From NCBI GenBank assembly GCA_902774925.1, contig CACYKE010000012.1:1-50047 (forward strand): a stretch of DNA of 50,047 nucleotides, in the 5' to 3' direction. The translations under genes and the position numbers were made by a program. A model generated the notes under the pieces. It ran no database searches and was not told the origin of the DNA. It saw nothing but the letters and a program-made list of their open reading frames with translations. The stretch comes from an uncultured Prevotellaceae bacterium. GTDB lineage: Bacteria > Bacteroidota > Bacteroidia > Bacteroidales > Bacteroidaceae. Below, one piece after another: positions 32,593 to 41,715 of this stretch. Every line of letters starts with the position of its first letter. The first letter of the stretch is position 1.

Positions 32593-34422
32593 TTACTTCA
32601 GCTGTTTGAAGAGTTTGTTAGACTCGAGGGTCCAATCCTTGCGCTGGAGGAGCTGAGGGTTCTTGCCGATGAACATCTTGGCGGCGTCCTTGTTGCCCTG
32701 CAGCTGCCACTGGAGCCAGGCAAGGGCGGGAATGGTGAACTCGCCACCGTGAGGCTGACGATAAGTGCCTCCGTGACCAACGGGGAAGTTGATGGCACAG
32801 CAGGGAACATGCTGGATGCGCTTGAAGTCGTCCATACCGTTGCCATAGGCGATATCCTCCTTACCACCGAGCATATACATGATAGGCGTGTGGATGTCGT
32901 TGAGTTTCTCCTTTTTCGGCATAGGCATGCCACCGACAGCCTGACCGGCATTCTGTTCGTTGAAAAGTCCGCTATTGCAAATCATAAGCGCCTTGATACG
33001 TGGGTCAGCACAGTTGAAGAGCGTCTGCAAGCCACCGCACGACATACCAGCAACACAGATAGCCTTGGTGTCAATCTTCTGATAGTAGGGTGACTTGGGG
33101 TCGGCATTCTGGGCAATAATCCAATCGATGGACTCTATCTGCTGCTCAGCACGCGACATCGGACCTTTGTACCACTCGTCAGTCATAGGGATATCACCAG
33201 TAGCAAGAACGATGAAGCCGTTAGAGGCTATCTCGTTGAGGAAATTCATGTGTTCGAAGGGAGAATTGGCGCAGGCTCCGTTGCCCCATACGAGCACGGG
33301 CAGCAACTTGGCAGGACCAAAGGCAGAGAGGTCCTGAGGCACGAAAATAGTGTGCTCGGGCAGTGTCGGCTCTTCACACATGATAGCCTTGTAAGCACCC
33401 GTACCACCTTCCTCGAGGACGCGCGTCTTGGCTTCCTTCTTGCAGCAAGGCTTGTCACAGCAGCTCATATTGCCGCCCTTGCGGACACAATCCAAGAAGC
33501 ACACCATCTTCTTGAGATTCTCCTCAGTGTACATCTGAGGACCACCGTGACCACCCTCAGCGGGGAATGTGGCCTCGGTCTTAACGCCAGCAGCCTTCAG
33601 CAGCTCATAGAACTCCTTACCCTGACAGTTGGGCACGACATTATCCTTGTCACCATGGAAGATGATGACGGGAGGATTGTTTTTGTTGACATAATAGGTG
33701 GCACTGAGACTGCGATACTTGTCGGGTTCATTGGCCAGTTTCGAGTTGAGCAGCACGTCCTCAGGACTATTCTCGCCCATCTTCATACCTTCGCCACAGT
33801 CCATATTAGTGAGATCCACAGGACCAGACCAGTCGCAGGCAGCATTAACACTGCTGCTCTCGGAGAGGAAATTACCAACAGTGCCTTCAAGGTCGATGTC
33901 ATAGATACCAACCTTTGTCTGTTTCAGACCAGTAGTAGTAGCGGCGATAGATGCCAGATGACCACCAGAAGAGAAACCGCTGGTGGCGATGAACGACGTA
34001 TCAAACTTATACTTTGCAGCCTCACCACGCACGAAACGGATGACAGCACGGATGTCGTGAATCTGGGCAGGCCACTTGGCATCCATACTGCTGCGGTGGT
34101 TAGGACAAACGACGGCATAGCCTGCTTCGAGCAGCGACTTGCCAATGGTGCCGAGGTCGGCCATGCCCTTGCTGCTGTTGCTGAACCAAGCACTGCCATA
34201 GACATGGATGACGACAGGATAGCTGGCAGCCTCCTTCTTAGGCAAGTAGATGTCGCAGGTGTGATAAGCCAGGTCATCACCAGCATAGTTAACATCCTTC
34301 CACTCCTGAGAGGTGGGAAGGTCTACTTTCGGAGCCTGGAAACCGCCAAAGCCTCCAGCGGGTTGTGCCTGTGACAGCAATTGACAGCACAGCGCACATA
34401 CTACAATAAGAATCTTCTTCAT
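32593..34422 (-). CDS. Secreted two-domain alpha/beta hydrolase (putative carbohydrate esterase)
   Basis: A 609-residue secreted protein, signal peptide MKKILIVVCALCCQLLSQAQ, then a glycine-rich GGFGGF. The first alpha/beta hydrolase domain (about 45-315) resembles BD-FAE/axe-type esterases: HVYGSAWFSNSSKG, nucleophile S151 in SGFSSGGHLAS, HGDKDNVVP with the acid, and GGHGG with the histidine. A cysteine-rich linker (MSCCDKPCCKKEA, 319-331) joins a second hydrolase domain (about 335-605) with VLVWGNGACANSP and nucleophile S461 in VAGMSCGGLQT. The likely role is removal of acetyl or other esters from hemicellulose, given its place at the end of an operon with GH3, GH31 and GH10. Substrates of the two domains are not decided by sequence. 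Confidence 0.85.
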   Translation of the reverse strand: MKKILIVVCALCCQLLSQAQPAGGFGGFQAPKVDLPTSQEWKDVNYAGDDLAYHTCDIYLPKKEAASYPVVIHVYGSAWFSNSSKGMADLGTIGKSLLEAGYAVVCPNHRSSMDAKWPAQIHDIRAVIRFVRGEAAKYKFDTSFIATSGFSSGGHLASIAATTTGLKQTKVGIYDIDLEGTVGNFLSESSSVNAACDWSGPVDLTNMDCGEGMKMGENSPEDVLLNSKLANEPDKYRSLSATYYVNKNNPPVIIFHGDKDNVVPNCQGKEFYELLKAAGVKTEATFPAEGGHGGPQMYTEENLKKMVCFLDCVRKGGNMSCCDKPCCKKEAKTRVLEEGGTGAYKAIMCEEPTLPEHTIFVPQDLSAFGPAKLLPVLVWGNGACANSPFEHMNFLNEIASNGFIVLATGDIPMTDEWYKGPMSRAEQQIESIDWIIAQNADPKSPYYQKIDTKAICVAGMSCGGLQTLFNCADPRIKALMICNSGLFNEQNAGQAVGGMPMPKKEKLNDIHTPIMYMLGGKEDIAYGNGMDDFKRIQHVPCCAINFPVGHGGTYRQPHGGEFTIPALAWLQWQLQGNKDAAKMFIGKNPQLLQRKDWTLESNKLFKQLK

Positions 34423-34440
34423 AGTTTGATAATAATGTTA

Positions 34441-36963
34441 TTATTTTATGATAAATTTCTTGCCATTCTTGACATAGATGCCCGGACGCAGGGCGGAACC
34501 ATTGACGCGACGACCATCGAGGGTGTAAAAAGGACCCTCAGTCACGGTGGAATCATAACGCATTGGACTTACGGATGAGGGGGGGAGCGTACGATGGCGC
34601 AGGGCAGAACGTACGGCAAACCACGCGGGTTTCTTGTCCAGTCCTGCCGTATAGAGCAACGGATTGGAGCCCTCGCGCCAACTGTCGTTGTCCTTGATGC
34701 CCCAGATGAGCATACTCGGACAGTTGTCGTGATTGAGCATGATGTCGGTAATGACGCGATAGTTGCGAGCCTGCTCCAAGAAGTCTGCCTCAGAGGTCGA
34801 TGGAACACCCATATCGAGCTCAGTGATGATACACTTCAAGCCAGCCTCCCCAAAACGCTTAATAGTATTGTCGAGCTTCACACTGTCCACATCGCCAATG
34901 GAGAAGTGACATTGCAAGCCGACACCGTCAATGGGAATACCGTCGTTCTTCAGGCGTACAGCAAGGTTGTAGAACGCTGCTGTCTTGGCCTTGCCCTGCA
35001 GTTCGACACCATAGTCATTGAGATAAAGGATGGCATCGGGATCAGCACGATGGGCAAAAACAAAGGCAGAATCGATATAGTCGTCGCCAATGGCCACCTG
35101 CCACACACTCTGTTTACGCAGGTTGTAGCTGTCAGGATTAGTATAGACGCTGGTCTGATTATCGTCGAGGCATTCGTTGACGACATCCCACTCACGTACC
35201 TTACCTTTATAGTGCTGCATCACCTTGGTGATGTGGTTCTTCATAATCTCCAGTGCCTCGTCGCGCGTCCAGCCCTTGTCGTTCTTCTTACCGTCGGACG
35301 ACAACCAGGCGGGTTGCTGCGAGTGCCATACGAGACAGTGGCCGCGAATGGCCATGTTGTTTTTCTGGGCGAAACTGACGAGATTATCAGCACTGCCGAA
35401 ACTGAACGAGCCCTTGGAAGGTTGCAGCGTCTCCATCTTCATCTCGTTCTCGCACACCATCATGTTAAACTGCTGACCAGCGGCATCACGGTCGCTCTGA
35501 TAGCCCTTATAGGTAGCCAGCGCAACACCGATTGATTTCTGGCTTTTATCGGCATAGTAGCGCAGGGTATTGTTGTCAGCGGCATCATCTATACCGTCGT
35601 CGTAGAACGCTCCCATCTTGTTGTCAGGGTTGTCAGGATTATCAGGATTGTCGGGATTGTCGGAATTGTTGAGCGATACGACGCGGGCATCATAGAATGT
35701 TGCCGAGGGGAAACCTGTAGTCACCAATTCCACAATCTCCCACGTGTATTTGTTGGCGTGGACAATGAAGTTCCAGTCATCGCCTATCTTGGTTCGACTA
35801 GACATCAAAGTGAACTGATCGCCCACCTTGAGATTGGCATCGTCAGCCACCACTAATTCAATAACAGGCATCTTATCGCTTGTCTGAAAGTCCTCGGTGA
35901 TGTTGCTATATTGCACTTCTCCGTCCACATTCAAAAGGTTGCTGTTTCCTTCAGAAGACACCTTGAAGCGCAGTACAGAAGCTGGATGCACCACGAGGTT
36001 TGCATCCTTTTCCTCGGCATAGTTCTTCAACCTCATCCGTCCTGTGCCGTCAGCACCTGGCTCAATGGTGCCGTAGTTTTCCACCGTACCACCAATGTTG
36101 CCAGTGCCGCCAAGGACACCCTTACCGAAGACGTAGGCTATAGCATCAGAGGCGTTGGGCTTGGCACCAAGGGCACCACGTAACTTTTGGTTCTCAGCCT
36201 CCTCGCAATCGTTCATGATGTTGACTCGACCTTCGAGGATGCGCAGACCACCGCTCACGTAATTGTCATTGCCAGTAATGCTGAGGGTTCCCGTGCCCTC
36301 TTTGACAATGCTCAACAACGTGCTGTTGTCGTAATCCATCGGTTTGATGGTACCAGCCATCGTAAAATCGGTATTCAGACCACCCAAAAGGTAATAGACC
36401 GAACGGTTCTTCTTATACCATCCATACAGCGTAGAGCCTGCCTCCGTATTCAGTTCGCCAATGCGGAAACCAGAGCCGTTGCTATTGGCCTCGCCACACA
36501 TAGTGGCTCCCTCGTGCAAGGTCACGCGGTTGTTAGCCATCGAGGGATTCACCTTGCCTCCCTTCACGTCGTCAAGAGCATTCTCGGGCGACGAAGCCTT
36601 GCCACCATGTGCCAGCACGACACCCCAGAAACCTGCATTGGATGAGTTCTCCTTGAAAGGATGAACATGAATATCGCCTGTATATCCTGTCCATTCGGGC
36701 CATTTCTTATCAGCGTTTCCCAAGAAACAACGATCACCACCTCCATAGAGGTTCAGCACGCCGCTACCAGTAATCTTGGAACTGAAATAACAATAGCGCG
36801 CCATCATTACATTTACGACGTCCTGAGCAGGCAGTGAGATAGCGGTGCTATATGACTTATAGCTAGTCGACGTATTATCACCGCTGATGTCGATAGTACG
36901 ATCCTCAGCATGAGCAGAGAAAAAGAAGAGTGATAAAGATAATGTAAATAGAATCTTTTGCAT
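34441..36963 (-). CDS. GH10 xylanase with N-terminal beta-strand-repeat domain and C-terminal sorting-like domain
   Basis: An 840-residue secreted enzyme, signal peptide MQKILFTLSLSLFFFSAHA. Residues about 20-430 form a beta-rich region with autotransporter-associated repeat character (EGTGTLSITGNDNYVSGGL, GGTGNIGGTVENYGTIEPG). A DNP-repeat linker (435-448) leads to the GH10 barrel (about 465-790), with acid/base E597 in EWDVVNE and nucleophile E715 in CIITELD. The end, FYTLDGRRVNGSALRPGIY followed by VKNGKKFIIK, is the short C-terminal module common on Prevotella secreted enzymes. The start is the ATG at 36963, seven bases after the GH31 stop; the open frame to 37131 overlaps GH31. It probably attacks xylan at the cell surface. 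Confidence 0.9.
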   Translation of the reverse strand: MQKILFTLSLSLFFFSAHAEDRTIDISGDNTSTSYKSYSTAISLPAQDVVNVMMARYCYFSSKITGSGVLNLYGGGDRCFLGNADKKWPEWTGYTGDIHVHPFKENSSNAGFWGVVLAHGGKASSPENALDDVKGGKVNPSMANNRVTLHEGATMCGEANSNGSGFRIGELNTEAGSTLYGWYKKNRSVYYLLGGLNTDFTMAGTIKPMDYDNSTLLSIVKEGTGTLSITGNDNYVSGGLRILEGRVNIMNDCEEAENQKLRGALGAKPNASDAIAYVFGKGVLGGTGNIGGTVENYGTIEPGADGTGRMRLKNYAEEKDANLVVHPASVLRFKVSSEGNSNLLNVDGEVQYSNITEDFQTSDKMPVIELVVADDANLKVGDQFTLMSSRTKIGDDWNFIVHANKYTWEIVELVTTGFPSATFYDARVVSLNNSDNPDNPDNPDNPDNKMGAFYDDGIDDAADNNTLRYYADKSQKSIGVALATYKGYQSDRDAAGQQFNMMVCENEMKMETLQPSKGSFSFGSADNLVSFAQKNNMAIRGHCLVWHSQQPAWLSSDGKKNDKGWTRDEALEIMKNHITKVMQHYKGKVREWDVVNECLDDNQTSVYTNPDSYNLRKQSVWQVAIGDDYIDSAFVFAHRADPDAILYLNDYGVELQGKAKTAAFYNLAVRLKNDGIPIDGVGLQCHFSIGDVDSVKLDNTIKRFGEAGLKCIITELDMGVPSTSEADFLEQARNYRVITDIMLNHDNCPSMLIWGIKDNDSWREGSNPLLYTAGLDKKPAWFAVRSALRHRTLPPSSVSPMRYDSTVTEGPFYTLDGRRVNGSALRPGIYVKNGKKFIIK
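35621..35665. repeat. Five-copy 9-bp tandem repeat encoding a DNP linker
   Basis: Five nonamers (ttgtcaggg, ttgtcagga, ttatcagga, ttgtcggga, ttgtcggaa) encode repeated Asp-Asn-Pro in the GH10 linker. The frame-preserving period allows linker length to vary by slippage. Confidence 0.9.
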
Positions 36964-36970
36964 ATTGTTT

Positions 36971-39154
36971 TTATTGAACAATCGTTTGAACATCGCCGCG
37001 GACGAAGACGGGGATGTGGGCTTTGTCGACGGGGGTAGTGACATACTGTCCACCATGATAGTGACGACCCGTGCGGTAGTCCGTCCAACCTTCCTTGTTC
37101 TTTGGCAGATAGGTGCGCCACTCGGTGACATTGGGTTCTGTCACAGGACTGATGAGCAGTGAGGGGCCGAACATGTATTCGTACTTCTGTTGCAGGGCCT
37201 CGGCATCGTCGGTAAAGTCGAACACCAACGGACGCATCAACGTATAGCCCTCCTTCGCAATACGATGGGCACACTGCTCGATATAAGGTCGAAGCTGTTC
37301 ACGCTCCTTCAGGCATTCAGCGATGATCTGCTTGGCCTCGTCACCGTAGTTCCACGGCTCAGTATTGCTCATATATCCGTGAACGCGCATCAGAGGCAGA
37401 TAGACGCTGAGTTCTATCCAGCGCAGCATACGGTCGATATAGTCCTGATTGGTGTACTGATCGCCAGGACGGAAGAAGCCGCCTGCGTCGTAGGTCCACC
37501 AGGGAATGCCTGCAGCCTGAACGCCCAAGCCTGCAGTAATCTGACGACGAAATGTCTCCCAATCGTTACCAACGTCGCCGCTCCACAGGGCAGAGCCGTA
37601 ACGCTGGATGCCTGGGAAACCGCAACGAGTAAGGATCATGGCTTCACGACCAGCCTCACGGAGACCTTCGTAAACGGTCTTGTTGACGAGCAAGGGATAG
37701 ACATTGCGCACCTGTTCCCCACTCCATCGTCCGTTGTTGACACGACGACCTACAAGGTCATCGTTCTCAGGCTCTGTAGCATCCTGCCACCACGCATCGA
37801 TGCCGAGCGGAAGAAGGCGTTCGCGGAAGTTATGCCAATACGACGCAGCGGCCTGTGGATTGAAGAAATCTATCCAATCAGTACCAGGGATGTAATACTG
37901 GTCACGCACCATCTGACGACCAACATCGGAATTCTTGTCAATCTTCGACCACACGCTGAGCATCAGACGAACACCCATCTGATGAAGACTGTCGGTAAGC
38001 GCTTTGGGGTCTGGATAAAAGTCCTCGTCGAACTTCATGGAGTTCCAACCATACTTGCCCCAGTACTGCCAGTCCTGAACGATGAGACTCAACGGCATAT
38101 CCTCCTTGCGGAAGCGGTTGGCCGTCTCTAGAATTTCCTGCGAGCTATGGAAACGTTCGCGGCAATGGATATAGCCCAGCGCCCATTTCGGCATCTCAGG
38201 ACATTCGCCCGTCAACGAACGGTAGGTGGCGATGATTTCATCTGGAGAACCCACGAACACAGTATAATCGACGGCAGTAGCGACAGGCGAACGGAACGTC
38301 GTCTGGTCCTGCACACGGTCATAATACAGCACGGGCTTGTCGTCCTTCGTCAGTTCGGCCGTCAGGGTGTGACGTCCTTTTTCCAAATGAACAATCTTCG
38401 AGGCCGTAGGAGGCAACCACAGGTTTTGCATCTCGATGACATTCTCACCATCAATGGCAAGGTTATGACGACGGGCCATCTTCTGACCAACATCCAACAG
38501 CAGGGAATAATCGCCCGTTTCAGGGATATCGACAGTCGCTTCGAAGACGTGACGTTGACGCACCTCACGCTTGTTTCCCTCGGTGGTAGTGACGTCGACG
38601 ACATCAGAAGCTGAGGATGTTTCTGACTGGCGAACCGTCAGACGCACACTGTTGTGACACGGATTGTATTCCGTCATGCCGTAGTTGTTCCACAGGATGC
38701 CGTAGCCCTTGCTCGAAATGAGCATAGGGATGGAAATCTGCGTATTGACCTGCGTCAGACGACGCGAGAGACCACGCACATTGCTATAGCCGTCCTGAAA
38801 CTGTCCTAAACCGAAGAGACACTCGTCCTTGGGCGAAGAAAAGGTCAGCGTGGCTTCACCATTCTTCAACTGATGCTGCGTGGCAGTAAAGACGGTCTTC
38901 CCCTTTCGGTCCTTGATGACCAGCTGTTGCTTCTTGGCATCCACCGTGACTTTCAAGGCACAGTCGGCTACCGTTTCGTGTTTCACATAGAGCCAATCCG
39001 GCAGGCCGTTCTCAACATCTCCTTCCGTATATTGGATGCGCACGGCGTTGTCAGCTACCTTCTGTACTGACAATTGTCCGTCGCCAAAAGCTTCCTGCGC
39101 CATCACGACGACGGCACAGAAGCATAAAGAAATAACACTTACTATCCGATTCAT
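36971..39154 (-). CDS. GH31 alpha-glycosidase (alpha-xylosidase-like)
   Basis: A 727-residue secreted enzyme, signal peptide MNRIVSVISLCFCAVVVMA. The N-terminal sandwich domain (ECLFGLGQFQDGYSNVRG) is interrupted by a PA14-like insert around 195-275 (VDIPETGDYSLLLDVGQKM). The barrel (about 315-640) has nucleophile D458 in WWQDATEPEND and acid/base D527 in LWSGDVGNDWETF. The order and the insert recall bacterial alpha-xylosidases that act on xyloglucan fragments, but alpha-glucosidase is possible. I use the ATG at 39154 and not the GTG six bases before it. It lies between GH3 (18-base gap) and GH10 (7-base gap). Confidence 0.9.
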   Translation of the reverse strand: MNRIVSVISLCFCAVVVMAQEAFGDGQLSVQKVADNAVRIQYTEGDVENGLPDWLYVKHETVADCALKVTVDAKKQQLVIKDRKGKTVFTATQHQLKNGEATLTFSSPKDECLFGLGQFQDGYSNVRGLSRRLTQVNTQISIPMLISSKGYGILWNNYGMTEYNPCHNSVRLTVRQSETSSASDVVDVTTTEGNKREVRQRHVFEATVDIPETGDYSLLLDVGQKMARRHNLAIDGENVIEMQNLWLPPTASKIVHLEKGRHTLTAELTKDDKPVLYYDRVQDQTTFRSPVATAVDYTVFVGSPDEIIATYRSLTGECPEMPKWALGYIHCRERFHSSQEILETANRFRKEDMPLSLIVQDWQYWGKYGWNSMKFDEDFYPDPKALTDSLHQMGVRLMLSVWSKIDKNSDVGRQMVRDQYYIPGTDWIDFFNPQAAASYWHNFRERLLPLGIDAWWQDATEPENDDLVGRRVNNGRWSGEQVRNVYPLLVNKTVYEGLREAGREAMILTRCGFPGIQRYGSALWSGDVGNDWETFRRQITAGLGVQAAGIPWWTYDAGGFFRPGDQYTNQDYIDRMLRWIELSVYLPLMRVHGYMSNTEPWNYGDEAKQIIAECLKEREQLRPYIEQCAHRIAKEGYTLMRPLVFDFTDDAEALQQKYEYMFGPSLLISPVTEPNVTEWRTYLPKNKEGWTDYRTGRHYHGGQYVTTPVDKAHIPVFVRGDVQTIVQ

Positions 39155-39172
39155 TGACACTTATGATTATGA

Positions 39173-41560
39173 TTATTCTATTTTCACATCTGCAAGATAA
39201 TGCTCGCGAATAGGCTTGCGGATGGGTTCACCCACCAGCGTCAACGTGCCTTCCAAACGAATATCAGCCGACGAGGCACCAATCTTCACGACATATTTAC
39301 CTGGCTGGACATTCCATGAACGCTCGCCGTTTTCATGACTATAGAAGCCCAACTGCTCCATATACAGACGGACCTTGACGGTTTTACTCTGACGCGGGTC
39401 GACTTCCGCACGGGCAAAAGCCTGGAGCTTGAGAGGACTGATGTTGATGGCACTATCGGCAGGCGAGATATATAGCTGTGCTATTTCCGTCGCGCTGACC
39501 TTGCCCGTATTCTTGACCTCAAACGACAGGTCAATGAATTCGTCGGTGGTCTTCGCCTCTTCATCCAGCGCCATGTGCTTATACTCGAAAGAAGTATATG
39601 TCAGACCATAGCCAAAAGGCCACTGAATCTTCGAGAGCGACACGGAATCCTGAGGATAGCTATAGCACACGGGCTCGTAAAGTTCCGTATTGGGATAGCT
39701 GACGGCGAGTTTTGCCGATGGTGATACATTACCATAGAGAATGTCTGCCACGGCATGACCACCCTCCTCACCAGGATACCACGCCTGGATGACGGCAGCA
39801 CAACGCTCGGCCAGTCCGGCAATGACCTGTGCACGACCTCCGAAGACCACCAAAACAACGGGTTTCCCTGTTGCCAGCAACGCTTCGACATATTCCTCCT
39901 GTTTGCCTGGCAGTCGCAATCCACGACGGTCGCGATTCTCGCCACACAGCATCACATTCTCGCCTACGGCAGCAATGATGACGTCAGCAGAATCAGCCAT
40001 AGCCAGTGCTTCCTCGCGATTAGCCTCTTCGCCGGCATCCACCTTACGATGAAGGATAGGATACTCCCACGAACGCTTATCACCAACATGCGAGAATTTG
40101 GTCTCAATCTCCTCCGTCCAGTCACAGCCACGACTGTACATCAGCGTATCGCCCTCAGGCAGACGGTCACGCATGCCTTCCAAGAGCGTTATCACATGAG
40201 GGTGGTCGAGGTCTTCCTCCACGCGTTTCCAGAAGAACGTCATAGCAGGGAACGAATAGTCGCCACACATAGCCCACATCGTATGGGCGTTAGGACCCGT
40301 CAACAGGATGCGCAACGAATCGCCCTTCAACGGCAACAGATTGCTGTCATTCTGCAACAACACGATGCTCTGGGTAGCTATCTCATAGGACGTCTGACGC
40401 TCCTCAGGAGTATCGAGCTTGATATCGCCCTTGGCATAGAGGTTGGGCTTGCTGTCGAACATTCCTGCACGGAACTTGTAACGCAGCACGTCCTTCACGG
40501 CACGTTCCAGCGTCGCTGGTGCCACAAGACCACTATCGATAGCTTCCTGCAGGAAACGGTAGTTGGCACCAAACGGGAAATCGACGTCATTACCGCCGTT
40601 GATGGCTGAAGCGGCTTTATCGACAGGCAACCATTTTTTACCCTCAGGATAATCCGAAGGTGCAACCAACTGGTCGATAGCCGTATAGTCGCTGACGACC
40701 ATTCCGTCGAAACCAAGATAGCCACGCAGGATGTTGTTCAGTATCATGCTGTCAGCCACACACTGCTGCTTATTACCTGCCATCGCATGATAGCCAGGCA
40801 TCACAGCCTTGCTGCCTGCCAGTCGAATCATGGCCTCGTGAGGCATCAGGATGTCTTCCATCAACACCTTCTCGTCGGCATCACCACCTCCGCCATAGCC
40901 AAGATAGTGTTTCGAACAGGCTCCTACGCCCACGCGCAGGTCACCTTGCTGCAGACCACGAACAAAGGCTACACCCATCGCTGCCGACAGATATCCGTCC
41001 TCACCATACGACTCCTCCAGACGATTGAAACTCGGCGTGCGGCATACATCGACCATGGGTGATAACGACAGCAAACCACCCATCTTTCTCAGGGCAGTAC
41101 TCGTCTGACGGGTTTTCAATTCTGCCAGTTCGGTATTAAACGAACACGCCTGACCAATCTGCTGTGGATATATCGTTGCACCACGGGTATTGATACCTGA
41201 CAATACCTCTTCGTGGAACAAAGCCGGGATGCCATTCGGCGTCTTTGTCATCAACCATTCCTGCACGGCAGCTACTCGGTCGCGCAACTCATTGGGGTCG
41301 CGAGGCTTCTGCATACAGAACTGCGAGAAATGGCCGATGCCATAAGGTATCAGCTCCTTACACTTGACGGTATCCAATTTTCCCTGTTCGTCGAACAGGT
41401 CGTCCATATACATGCTCTGCAACTGGGCTATACGCTCCTCTTGCGGCATGCGCTGATACAACTCGTCAACCATCTGTTCCAACTCCTGCTCGCTGACTGT
41501 CGTCTGACATGCCGTCAGCATTGCCGTTGCTCCCATCATCATCATCGTTTTAATTTTCAT
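39173..41560 (-). CDS. GH3 beta-glycosidase lipoprotein
   Basis: A 795-residue lipoprotein with lipobox LTAC (C18), so it is anchored on the periplasmic or outer-membrane face. GH3 domains in order: barrel (about 30-375) with HEEVLSGI, SKHYLGYG and nucleophile D291 in MVVSDYTAID; alpha/beta sandwich (about 395-620), including AAVGENVMLCGENRDR and the QAWYPGEEGG turn; fibronectin-III-like domain after WPFGYGLTYTSFEY. Unlike the other GH3 here it has no PA14 insert. Substrate is uncertain: beta-glucosidase or beta-xylosidase. The start is the ATG at 41560; the open frame to 41587 begins with TTG over the promoter. First gene of hemicellulose operon 2. Confidence 0.92.
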   Translation of the reverse strand: MKIKTMMMMGATAMLTACQTTVSEQELEQMVDELYQRMPQEERIAQLQSMYMDDLFDEQGKLDTVKCKELIPYGIGHFSQFCMQKPRDPNELRDRVAAVQEWLMTKTPNGIPALFHEEVLSGINTRGATIYPQQIGQACSFNTELAELKTRQTSTALRKMGGLLSLSPMVDVCRTPSFNRLEESYGEDGYLSAAMGVAFVRGLQQGDLRVGVGACSKHYLGYGGGGDADEKVLMEDILMPHEAMIRLAGSKAVMPGYHAMAGNKQQCVADSMILNNILRGYLGFDGMVVSDYTAIDQLVAPSDYPEGKKWLPVDKAASAINGGNDVDFPFGANYRFLQEAIDSGLVAPATLERAVKDVLRYKFRAGMFDSKPNLYAKGDIKLDTPEERQTSYEIATQSIVLLQNDSNLLPLKGDSLRILLTGPNAHTMWAMCGDYSFPAMTFFWKRVEEDLDHPHVITLLEGMRDRLPEGDTLMYSRGCDWTEEIETKFSHVGDKRSWEYPILHRKVDAGEEANREEALAMADSADVIIAAVGENVMLCGENRDRRGLRLPGKQEEYVEALLATGKPVVLVVFGGRAQVIAGLAERCAAVIQAWYPGEEGGHAVADILYGNVSPSAKLAVSYPNTELYEPVCYSYPQDSVSLSKIQWPFGYGLTYTSFEYKHMALDEEAKTTDEFIDLSFEVKNTGKVSATEIAQLYISPADSAINISPLKLQAFARAEVDPRQSKTVKVRLYMEQLGFYSHENGERSWNVQPGKYVVKIGASSADIRLEGTLTLVGEPIRKPIREHYLADVKIE

Positions 41561-41584
41561 AAACTTTACATTATAAACCACGTG

Positions 41585-41592
41585 CAAAATTA
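41585..41592 (-). promoter_or_regulatory. -7 element of hemicellulose operon 2
   Basis: Minus-strand TAATTTTG, 24 bases before the GH3 ATG, heading a four-gene run to 32593. The -33 box is weak. Confidence 0.65.
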
Positions 41593-41665
41593 CAAAATAT
41601 TCCGCACCTACCCTTCCATAAAATGTAACAAAAAATATAGGCTGTGTTACATAGAAATGAAAACC

Positions 41666-41689
41666 CCCGTTCTGAACGCTCAGAACGGG
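41666..41689 (-). terminator. Terminator of the glycogen operon
   Basis: CCCGTTCTGA (41666-41675) and TCAGAACGGG (41680-41689) are a perfect 10-bp stem with a four-base loop, followed on the minus strand by GGTTTTCATTT. It lies 27 bases past the GH57 stop codon. Confidence 0.88.
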
Positions 41690-41715
41690 AGCTTTTATCG
41701 GATAATTGGGGATTT

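Noticed and set aside
33250-34374. Long plus-strand ORF of 374 residues antisense to the esterase
   Set aside because: It is a shadow of a high-GC gene; the minus-strand product has a signal peptide and two catalytic domains.
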